Part shown: in pieces, positions 8,901 to 16,500 of the stretch
How positions within the stretch are numbered: the stretch's first letter is position 1
Layout: each line of letters begins with the position of its first letter
Assembly (NCBI RefSeq): GCF_011392125.1
Contig: NZ_JAAJBU010000006.1
Span: 115,232 to 179,231 of the forward strand
DNA length: 64,000 nt
DNA from: Flavobacterium lotistagni
GTDB lineage: Bacteria > Bacteroidota > Bacteroidia > Flavobacteriales > Flavobacteriaceae
Direction of reading: 5' to 3'
Translations under genes and position numbers: made by a program
The notes under the pieces: generated by a model
What the model was told of the DNA's origin: nothing
The model's input: the letters and a program-made list of their open reading frames with translations, nothing else
Database searches by the model: none

Positions 8901-11598
8901 TTTAGTGAGTGACGGCAGAGGTTGCCCTAGCAATGTTGTGAATATTGCTGTAGCTGTAACCGGAGGTTCACTGTCTCCGACCATCACTTGTGGTGCCTCT
9001 ACAGCTTCGACTGTTAGCTTTGATTGGAACGCCCTATCAGGAGCAACTGATTATGAAGTGACCTATCAAATTAATGCTGACCCACCGATTACTATCGGTT
9101 CTATCGGAAATGTACTGACCTATACAGTAACCGGTTTGAATGAAAATGATGCTGTTGCGATTACGCTTACCCCAACAGGTAGTTCTGGAGCTTGCTTTAT
9201 AGCCACAACAGTTACTTGTATTGCTTCGCTTTGTACACATCCAACTGCACAGATTGCACCTGACCAAAATATTTGTAACCACGGCACAGCCACTTTTAGT
9301 GTAGACTTAACCGGAACCGCGCCTTGGAGCCTTACCTATAGTAATGGCACTTCACAAACCACCATTAATAACATCAATACAAATCCGTATGTTTTTAATG
9401 TGGCTGATATAACTACCGATGCCACTTTTATCCTAACGGCATTGAGCGATGCGGGTTGTAGCGCCGGAGCAGCAGATTTAACCGGAGCTGCCGCAGTAAC
9501 CGTTATCAGCGGAATTCCCGGACTCTGGACCGGACTGGTGAGCACCGATTGGTTTGATTGCAGAAACTGGGCGGGCGGATTGCCATCGCCTACGATAGAT
9601 GCGCAAATTCCTTCGGGCGCAGTGCGTATGCCGTTAATTGACCCTGCCACCTCACCTTTTGCTATTTTGTACAGCAATATAGCCGATGCGCAAGATCTGA
9701 TTATTGGTGCTACGGCATCCTTGACTATGGCTGCCAACTCAGATTTATACGTGAGTAGAGATTGGAAAAACAGTGGCACATTCAATCCCGGACAAGGAAC
9801 CGTTACTTTGACCGGAGCAACGGCCAATCAAATTCAAGCCATCAACGCAGGTATCAAGAACAACGAAACGTTTTATAATTTAACACTCAATACAACGAGC
9901 GGAGCCTATGGCGTGAGTTTGCCCGATGGATATGAGTTGACCGTTTCAAATCTGCTGTCGCTACAAAGTGGTGACATCCGACTAACCGGTGAAGCGCAAT
10001 TGGTTCAATCAGGTTTGGTGTCCAATCCAACAGCCGGGACTGGCAAAATATACCGCGACCAACAAGGCACCCGAAGCAGTTTTAATTATAATTATTGGTG
10101 TTCCCCAGTGAGCAATAACGGAATAGACTATACCATTGGTGATGTACTCAGAGATGGCACCAATCCGTTGACCCCCGGCCTTATCAATTATGGTGCTGAC
10201 CCTTATTTTGCCGACGGAGCGCTTTCGAGCCCCATCAACTTAAGTACTTATTGGCTGTATAAATACACCAGCGTAAGTACTGTTTATGCAGGCTGGCAAT
10301 ATGCAGGCAACACCGGAAGTATTAAAGTCGGAGAAGGTTTTACCATGAAAGGAACTGACGGCACAGCAATCATTACGGATTCCCAAAACTATGTATTTGC
10401 TGGTAAACCCAACAATGGCAACATACTGTTGAATATTGCTCCGGATCAGCTTTATTTAATTGGCAATCCGTATCCGTCTGCTTTAGATGCCGATGAATTC
10501 ATCAAAGACAACATCAAAGACGGTGCAGGCAGAAATACAACCAATATATTTAATGGCGCATTGTCATTTTGGAATCATTTCGCTGGACATACGCATATTT
10601 TAGCTTCTTATATTGGCGGTTATGCAACTTATACCTTGATGGGCGGCGTTCCGGCTATTTCCAATGATATTTTAATCAACCACAATGGCGCCATAGGTAC
10701 TCTAATTCCTAAAAGATATATTCCCGTCGGACAAGGGTTCTTTGTTGGAACTACGCTAGACCCATCGCTGGTAACTAACAATCCTAATTTAACTAGTCCA
10801 ATCACTGGCGGCCCCATCATATTAAAAAACAGTCAACGTGCCTTTCAAGTAGAATCGGCACCCCATTCAGTATTCTTGAGAACACAAAACAATCTTACTA
10901 ATGGAGTTCATGCAAATGAAGATCTTAGACCGAAAATCAGGTTGCGTTTTGATTCGCCAAACGGGCTTCACCGACAATTACTGGTTGGTGCTGACACCAA
11001 TACTACCGATGCATTTGATTTGGGTTACGATGCCCTGATGATGGATGTGAACAATGATGATATGTATTGGGAATTCAGTAACCACAAATTCGTGATTCAA
11101 GCGGTTTCAGATTTTAATATCGACCGCATCATTCCGTTGGGTATTAAAATTTCGAACCCGGGATTAGCTTCCATTGAGATTGATAATCTGGAACACATTC
11201 CTGAGACTACCGAAATTTATATTTTTGACAATGTTACCGGAATATACCACAACATCAGAAATAGCCTATTTACCATAATGCTTCCGGTGGGTGTTTATGA
11301 AAATCGATTTTCACTGCGATTTACTATGGAAACCTTGAGCAATGATGACTTCAGCCTGAACCCATTACTGATTCATTACACCAACAACAATCACAGTTTG
11401 AATATTCAAAACATGGATTTGAAAACCACTGTCGAAAAAGTGTATTTGTACAATATACTAGGACAACGAATAGCGAATTGGGAAGTTAGCAATAAAAGAA
11501 ACATTCAAATTCCGTTGCCTGATATTAGTCAAGGCACTTATTTGGTCAAGGTCAAAACTACATCCCGAGAAGTGGATACCAAAATTATTGTTTATTAA
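2917..11598 (+). CDS. Giant SprB-repeat adhesin, T9SS type A cargo
   Basis: This 2893-aa secreted protein has a signal peptide (about residues 1-28, ending LAQS). A first domain contains ASFIKNMGQYGPTLKGYE, resembling the N-terminal region of SprB-like gliding proteins. A propeller-like segment follows (about 330-690), then about 16 repeats of around 80 residues with the pattern CG-NGTITATGSGG-PYxYSING-YQ-SNxF-GLxAGTYTVxVKDAxGC (nt 5231-8946). After that come an FN3-like part, an Ig-like part, a WTGLVSTDWFDCRNW block, a module shared with two neighbours (QGT-SSFNYNYWCSP to GQGFFVG-NSQRAF) and a C-terminal T9SS sorting domain ending in VKTTSREVDTKIIVY. SprB repeats are known from the mobile gliding adhesin of Flavobacterium johnsoniae; here an adhesin role is inferred, as the protein is much shorter than that SprB and no other gliding gene is adjacent. 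Confidence 0.9.
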   Translation: MNKKNTFLFYLNKSIVGAMLLTFPFVLAQSLPQNTQPAVPVHVGHDTNLSADKNWVSTTSKGNAASPKATTTSVEAMPALTNNASFIKNMGQYGPTLKGYEQLGHIEYGYEGLDMPILITNKGLIHLHREYKRISHAEEEKLEKQGIPEEEIERRLKITDRVITMQWLGANEQAEIIAVEKTTDYHTYGMLQEKAYGYKKIIYKNLYPGIDLVYSFNPNGILGFEYSLLVQSGADLSVVKLKYGGDIQKIKTDRAGNLVVRSDIDGISSSVPIAYYGESLLNDAVRQINSVYHLSGNEVTFTFPEGYDHSQPLVIDPFITSTSNLTGVNAGKAIDVDFDYNGNVYVAGGGSLVTSFAAGASHKHAKYNSAGALEWTFNGVLTIPSWQADFYYGGWVVDKATGNLYIGQGYATNGFRVIRLNTTGLYDNYISDGNPSFQEAWKMYWVCNSGTPQIICAGGGTTGPTNFAYCSPPATTLSAAVNLTGSSMVGQDMTDLIVDPVTNSLYTIYASPLDPSTGNKLYKTNPPYSFASTAWSTATGYPSVINELANRPYLATGYNDNSSNILGQNAAYVFYWDGQHLEAFNKTTGAISGTPITIATNSLLMQGGIVADACNNVYIGNTNGTIKVYQFNGTTFNDAAAPDISIAGYNTNVYDLALDESKKLLYASGNGFVSSVDITAYCPATIYTVNAVPDCATAGATVSISPAPVADATVSYALFTGTTQITTLSALGSNPVSFSGLSPNVTYTVVVTVNSACSGLQATTNFVLPGPTISFTQTNTNCGANTGAINAIGSGALGPYTYSLDSSTFQASGIFTDLTAGIHNLVVQGAGGCPNSVTVNILNSDGPTITLTQTNATCGNNSGTITANVTGGIAPYQYSISGSISYPYQTGNFFTGLVAGTYTLTVKDAANCINSALVTIATSPAIVFNAIPASATCGQNNGTITAFGSGGTLPLEYSINGNTFQAGNIFSNVSPGNYTVYVRDAIGCSSSITVTVESNPLPSITASATNAACGNINGSITATGLGGVAPLQYSINGITFQTSPLFSGLSAGSYTVTVKDATGCIATTSVIVSSTGGPSATGTSTPANCNIANGTITITPTGIGPFSYSINGVSYQASNIFTNVAAGNYFVFVRDAQGCTGAAIVIVNPVAGPNITATTTAAACTVNNGTITASGTGGTGLLEYSIDGVTYSASNSFTGLAPNTYTVYVKDAAGCIKTTTVTVDNASGLTLTLSAVSSSCGNTGIITATAGGGVTPLQYNLNSGTYQASNVFSGLEPGTYTINVKDANNCIITKQAVIESLTGLTLNASVVLQGSCAANNAVIMADGSGGSAPLTYSINGTTYQSSGTFLNVAAGTYTVYLKDATGCIITQSGLVVTNTGSGPGISTFTFTLKDALVCDGTLGKIQNFKVNGSSCSSCTFSLDFGPFLPGNNYTDIAPGQHYIIAMNAAGCTKLVPFTVNDTNGATATVAVVGAPCGSSTGQITLTGINGDGSPPYHYSTNNGLTWSQFNATATLTGYAPGTYTILIADDSGFDPDPPGPNCVTPLTVTVPATTGSPTLSITSTNESCNSANGTITAVGSGGSGSPYSYSFNGDPYDSNGDFSGLTAGTYTISVMDASGCIKTSTVTLTNSGGAALSLLTSDTSCGLSNGIITVTGSGGTTPYEYSLNGTVYQTSNLFENLPSGVYTVYIKDAVGCINTDTAFIFEGSVPIVTAFTVAASCNSSDGAIFATGTSGEAPYQFSLDGSVYQSSNIFTGLTAGFYIVYMNDNRGCVVTSGITIGNLSATSFTTSVVAASCGNQNGSISVTASGGTLPYNYSFDGGLTFSNSSVSGSLFAGNYTVIVEDGNGCLTTQIVLVNDALGPQNLTAIVYDATCGLNNGMIELTFIGGTPDYQYSSDDITYQTSNVLTDFGPGTYTVWVRDAHQCKESITVTILDLQGAALTAIASPTSCGLNDGTITATTVGGTIPFEYSIDGGATYQTSPIFTGLAEGTYDVLVSDGRGCPSNVVNIAVAVTGGSLSPTITCGASTASTVSFDWNALSGATDYEVTYQINADPPITIGSIGNVLTYTVTGLNENDAVAITLTPTGSSGACFIATTVTCIASLCTHPTAQIAPDQNICNHGTATFSVDLTGTAPWSLTYSNGTSQTTINNINTNPYVFNVADITTDATFILTALSDAGCSAGAADLTGAAAVTVISGIPGLWTGLVSTDWFDCRNWAGGLPSPTIDAQIPSGAVRMPLIDPATSPFAILYSNIADAQDLIIGATASLTMAANSDLYVSRDWKNSGTFNPGQGTVTLTGATANQIQAINAGIKNNETFYNLTLNTTSGAYGVSLPDGYELTVSNLLSLQSGDIRLTGEAQLVQSGLVSNPTAGTGKIYRDQQGTRSSFNYNYWCSPVSNNGIDYTIGDVLRDGTNPLTPGLINYGADPYFADGALSSPINLSTYWLYKYTSVSTVYAGWQYAGNTGSIKVGEGFTMKGTDGTAIITDSQNYVFAGKPNNGNILLNIAPDQLYLIGNPYPSALDADEFIKDNIKDGAGRNTTNIFNGALSFWNHFAGHTHILASYIGGYATYTLMGGVPAISNDILINHNGAIGTLIPKRYIPVGQGFFVGTTLDPSLVTNNPNLTSPITGGPIILKNSQRAFQVESAPHSVFLRTQNNLTNGVHANEDLRPKIRLRFDSPNGLHRQLLVGADTNTTDAFDLGYDALMMDVNNDDMYWEFSNHKFVIQAVSDFNIDRIIPLGIKISNPGLASIEIDNLEHIPETTEIYIFDNVTGIYHNIRNSLFTIMLPVGVYENRFSLRFTMETLSNDDFSLNPLLIHYTNNNHSLNIQNMDLKTTVEKVYLYNILGQRIANWEVSNKRNIQIPLPDISQGTYLVKVKTTSREVDTKIIVY
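5231..8946 (+). repeat. About 16 tandem SprB-type repeats within the adhesin gene
   Basis: Sixteen diverged protein-level repeats of about 65 core residues plus a linker lie in tandem. Copies 9 and 10 are the most divergent: copy 9 contains NGSSCSSCTFSLDFG, and copy 10 has an insertion DDSGFDPDPPGPNC. Each copy generally has one Cys near the start and one at the end, which suggests an intra-repeat disulphide. The nucleotide sequence has diverged, so recent duplication is unlikely. Confidence 0.85.
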
Positions 11599-11738
11599 GT
11601 CTTAATTGCTTACGAAGTTACTTCTTTCCTTGGTCTAGTGCTTGCTTAAATTATAACCGGAACAATCAAATTCTAGTTCTATAAAAAACAGACAATAATT
11701 TACCGATTCTTAAAAAATGCTTTTAAACGATTAGCCGA

Positions 11739-13547
11739 TTAATTTTCTAGAATAATCTTTTTACTTTTTGTAATACCTTGACTGTTCACTCTTGCAATAT
11801 ATATCCCGGCAGCCAATTGGTTTGTAGGAAATTCATAGCGTAAATCAGCTCCCAAGCGTGTGTGGTTCCAGATCAGTTTTCCGGTCAAATCAAATAATTT
11901 CAAACTATGAATTCTGGTTTGCTGCGGATTATTGACAATCAATTTATGCTGGTTGTTTTCTTGAAAAATAAAAAGAGAGTCCATGGTACTATCTGATGCA
12001 CCTAACAAGTTATTTAGAAAAGTAATTTCATATCTTGTTTCATGCGTTCCCGCAGCCAGCGTAAGTTCATAAAAGTCATTCTTGATATCATGATATTGGT
12101 CGGTGAGTTTATCATGTAGATAAATATTTTCAGCACCATCAAAATTTAAAATGTCTTTAACCGTGATTTTATAGTTGGCTTCGGAGGTATTTTGAAAACC
12201 GATGGGAAATTTTTTGTGGCTATCAAATGGAGCTATATTAATGGCGGTTCTTTCACCATCAACCATAAAATAGGCTTCGGTTGGTGTGTTGAACGATGAT
12301 AATGCGGCATCTTTTGCCCTATCAAATCCATCGGTTGACTCCTCATCAAATCCTAGAGCGATTTGCCTGATTGCTTGATCATTCATCAGTATATTCAACC
12401 GAATTTGAGGAACTGGCAAGTTCGAAACTTGCGAATAATCAAACCCTGAAACAGACGGAATATTGGGTAAAAAATCTTCAGTTATAGTAACCATTCTCTG
12501 AAATTCTGAGAAATTAAAAGCCCCTTCTTTAGTATAGACTCGGTAGTTGTTTTTCATTGTTACTGTAGTTCCTGCAGTATTGCCCTCAATCATAAACCCT
12601 TGCCCTATTGGTGAAAAATATCGTTGATAAGTATTATTGGGATTGCTGTATACTCCGGTTGGGTTTCCAGAACCATCATAACTATAATAAGTAGCAGGCA
12701 CATAAATACCTGTTCCACCGCGAGATACTGGTGAATAAACTCCGTATCCGCCACGATAAGCTGCTATATTGTGGGAATTCACTGTTTGATCTTGTTCCCA
12801 AAAGTAAGCCACACCGGTACAGTTGGTTTCATTGGTAAGAAAAGCAGACAAGTCGATTGCCGATGGATAAGGATTGCCCGTCAAAGTGAGCTTGTTATTG
12901 GCCACCATAATTGGAATATTGCCATCATTCGCTTTGCCTCTAAAATCATAACGCTGATGTTGCCCGTCAGGATTGTTTTGTATGCCTAATATTGAAGTTG
13001 TATCTGTTCCGCTGGTTCCTTTCATAGTAAAGCCTTCACCTGGGCCAATGGTATTGGAAGCGCCGGCATGTATCCATTGTGAATAAGTATCCGATGACAA
13101 GAATTTGAAAATCCAATGAGAGGCTATTCCTAACGGATTCGCCACGCCATCATACCCAGACAAAATCATAGCAGAGGTACTGACAATATTGGTTTGAGGT
13201 GCACTGAGCATGGTTATTCCAAAACTCTCGTTCCCTACAGAAGAAGAAGCATTACCAACTGGCGAACACCAATAATTATACTGATATTGACCTGCTGTTC
13301 CTTCTTGAAAAAGAGACAATTTGCCGGTGCCACTATTGCCAGATAAACTCGTTGTACCTTGAAGCAATTGGGCTTGGTTTCTTAAATAAATATGACTATT
13401 ACTTTGTAGATCAATCTCTTTGTTTACGAAGAAGTAATTGTCATTTAAATAGAGATAATCCGAAGCGCCAACAAATAGTTGTGCAGACACAAATAAAGGA
13501 AATAACAAAACTAAATAAGTTAGTTTCAAATTCTTGATGCTTTTCAT
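11739..13547 (-). CDS. T9SS type A sorting domain protein
   Basis: This 602-aa protein has a signal peptide (MKSIKNLKLTYLVLLFPLFVSAQ), so I use the ATG at 13547 rather than an in-frame ATG 12 codons upstream. Almost the whole mature protein is the module also found near the C-termini of its two giant neighbours: GTGKLSLFQEG, YQYNYWCSPVG, GEGFTMKGTSGTD, FRGKANDGNI, LTGNPYPSAIDL, AYFWEQD, YRGGYGVYSP, IGQGFMIEG. It ends in a T9SS sorting domain (LKLFDLTGKLIWNH, then AAGIYIARVNSQGITKSKKIILEN). It lies 42 nt downstream of the S74 fibre gene on the same strand, so the two probably share a transcript. Function unknown; surface localisation is inferred. Confidence 0.88.
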   Translation of the reverse strand: MKSIKNLKLTYLVLLFPLFVSAQLFVGASDYLYLNDNYFFVNKEIDLQSNSHIYLRNQAQLLQGTTSLSGNSGTGKLSLFQEGTAGQYQYNYWCSPVGNASSSVGNESFGITMLSAPQTNIVSTSAMILSGYDGVANPLGIASHWIFKFLSSDTYSQWIHAGASNTIGPGEGFTMKGTSGTDTTSILGIQNNPDGQHQRYDFRGKANDGNIPIMVANNKLTLTGNPYPSAIDLSAFLTNETNCTGVAYFWEQDQTVNSHNIAAYRGGYGVYSPVSRGGTGIYVPATYYSYDGSGNPTGVYSNPNNTYQRYFSPIGQGFMIEGNTAGTTVTMKNNYRVYTKEGAFNFSEFQRMVTITEDFLPNIPSVSGFDYSQVSNLPVPQIRLNILMNDQAIRQIALGFDEESTDGFDRAKDAALSSFNTPTEAYFMVDGERTAINIAPFDSHKKFPIGFQNTSEANYKITVKDILNFDGAENIYLHDKLTDQYHDIKNDFYELTLAAGTHETRYEITFLNNLLGASDSTMDSLFIFQENNQHKLIVNNPQQTRIHSLKLFDLTGKLIWNHTRLGADLRYEFPTNQLAAGIYIARVNSQGITKSKKIILEN

Positions 13548-13589
13548 AGAACCCAACTTTAGAGAAATAATCTTACTTAGCACGCAGCA

Positions 13590-16500
13590 TCAATATTTAT
13601 GGGCTTGTGCCGTATCAGTTGCTTTCAACTTATCATTAAAGAGCAGCGTTTTTAATAGTTCAACATCTGCTTTGAGCGCTTTATAATTTTGAGCTTCAGC
13701 TTTCAATTTGTTATTTTCATCTTCTAAAACTTCGATTCTTTTGAGAAGTTCTTGCGTTGCAGAAATATTCAAAGTGGATAAAGCCTCGTAGTCTACGGTA
13801 TGAAAATCATTTACCTGACGGCCATAAACAAATACTTTCTCGGTTGTCTTAGCATCGACTTTGAAACCTGTGGCAGTTGCTTCTTTTACCTCGGTAATTT
13901 CTTCACCTGACGCAAAAATAATTTTCACTTTTTCACCCGCTTTTAAGTTGTTCCCAAGAGCGATGTAACCTTCTTTCATTTGAGCACTTTTGTAAATATC
14001 TGGAACTACATCTGTCATCGTTGAAACCGCTTGCGGATATACCTTTTCAACTTGTTGTGCAATGACTTTTTTGTAATGGTTAGCCCCTTTTGCAATGGAA
14101 TCCTTTAAAGTATAATTGGTAATTTCAATTTTGGATAGGGTTTCCAAATCTTTTTTACTATCTGAAATTCCTTTGATGTTTTTGATTCTCTGATCGGAAA
14201 ACGCATTGAATTCAGAAGCAGCAATTCTATTGGAAGCATAAATGGAATAGTTCTGAGCCGAAGCCGGATTTACGGTTCCAGTTGGTGTCGTTCTGTTTAA
14301 AAAACCGTAGTTGGCAAACGTATTCGTGTCTGAGCCATTGACCACAAATTTGGCCTGCGTTGGCGTGGAAGTTCCTATTCCTACATTGGTTCCATTGTCA
14401 AAAACTTGCCCGTCGACTAAAGTAGTGCCGTTCCATTTCGGGATATAATTGGTTGTTGTGGATGAGACTTGCGGATCGGATTCTGTAATTGATAATGTGG
14501 AGGCATTTACCCATGAAGTGGCTCCAGCACCATTGGTCTGCAGTACTTGATTCGCGGTTCCGGAAGTCGTAGGTAAATTATAAGCGTTGTTTATATTTAA
14601 TGTGCCATTTACTCTTAATAAATCGGTAGCAAAATCGCCCCAAATCAATGGGTTTCCAACACCTGAGTTATCAATCATTAATTTATTGCTCAGCGTATTG
14701 GTCTTCCCAACATCAGTTCCAATTAATATATTGTTTGAACCTAAAGTGCTTTCCCCAGCGCCACCTCCAATTAATATATTTCCGCTTCCAGTTGAAGTGG
14801 CTCCAGCATAGTTTCCTAATGCTAAATTGTTAGTACCATTCACATTGCTGTTCAACGCATTAAATCCTACTGCGGTATTTCTCGAATTGGTATTTAACTC
14901 TAATGCACCACTTCCCAATGCCACGTTTTGAATACCTCCGACATTAGCTTTGCCTGCATTTCCACCCACATAGGTATTGTCATTAGTTACTAAATCATCA
15001 TTCAAACCTGCATCTAAACCGATAAATACTGAACCTCCTGTATTAACAAATGGCAATTTACCGCCATCTACTTTTATATTCCCAAGAACATGTACTTTAT
15101 CCGTAGGTGTTGAAGTTCCTATTCCTACATTGGTTCCGTTGTCAAAAACTTGCCCATCGACTAAAGTGGTTCCGTTCCATTTCGGAATATAATTGGAAGT
15201 TGTTGAAGAAACCTGCGGATCGGTTTCGGTAATTGAAAGTGAGGTTGGATTGACCCATGTAGAATTTCCAGTAGCGTCTGATTGCAAGACATAATTTGCA
15301 TTTGCTCCTGAAGTCATTTGAAAAGTACTTGTTGTTGTTTTTCCAAGCACCTGAAGTTTCGATGATGGTGCTGTAGTGCCTATTCCCACATTGCCATTTT
15401 CGGTAATTCGCATGGCTTCAGACTGAGCACCTGCGGCTCCGGTTGTAAAATAAAGCCTTCCTGGCCCTCCGGAAGCAATTTCAACTCCTATTCGTGCTCT
15501 ATCATTAGCATCTACCGAACCGGCTCCGTTACCATGCGTAAAACCAAGCCACCATTTATCACCTGCGGTATTGTTAGCATCGTGTAATTTAAACATCCCT
15601 CCAGTAGCAAAAGCATCTGCAAGCACTAATTTTGCTGAAGGCGAAGTTGTTCCGATACCGACATTGGTTCCATTATCAAACACTTGTCCGTCAACTAATG
15701 CGGTGCCATTCCATTTTGGGATGTAATTCGTGGTAGAAGAAGAAACCTGAGGATCAGTTTCCGTAATTGACAAAGTTGTTGGATTCACCCAAGTGCCGTT
15801 TCCAGATGCATCTGATTGTAACACATAACCAGCATTCGCCCCGGTAGTAATTTGTAAATTGGTAGTTTTGGTTTTGCCTGAAACTTCTAATTTTTCTGTT
15901 GGTGATGCTGTACCTACTCCAACATTACCACCATAATTATTTAAAATTAAGTCATTATTTACAGTAAAATTTGCCCCAGATCGGCCTTGAATATTATTCC
16001 CATCATATCCTAAAATCAAACCCTTTTGACCTGTTGTTTCACCTATAAATAAAGGCAAATTACCCGATGTGTTTACACTTAACTTTGGAAGAAAAGGTAG
16101 TGGAGTCATCGTGTCTCCTATTGTCAATAAGGCATTTGGGTTAGTAGTACCTATACCTATATTGACACCATTGTCAAAAAGTTTACCATCAACCAAAGTA
16201 GTGCCGTTCCATTTCGGAACATAGTTAGAAGTTGTTGCGGAAACTTGCGGATCGGTTTCAGTAATGGAAAGTGCAGATGGATTGACCCAAGCGCCGTTAC
16301 CTGTTGCATCTGATTGCAGAACATAACCATTAGTTGCGCCAGTTGTGATTTGAAGATGGGTTGTTTTTGTTTTACCGTTGACCTCAAGCTTTTCAGTTGG
16401 TGCAGCCGTTCCGACACCTACATTGGTTCCATTATCAAACACTTGTCCGTCAACCAATGCGGTGCCATTCCATTTTGGGATATAATTCGTCGTTGAAGAA

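Noticed and set aside
5231..8946. CRISPR array
   Set aside because: The repeats are in-frame protein repeats of about 230 nt with diverged DNA; there are no short identical repeats with unique spacers and no cas genes.
9336..9827. Antisense open frame within the adhesin gene
   Set aside because: It is a shadow of a Thr/Ala-rich coding strand; the protein has no recognised domain. The same applies to the other long antisense frames in the giant genes.
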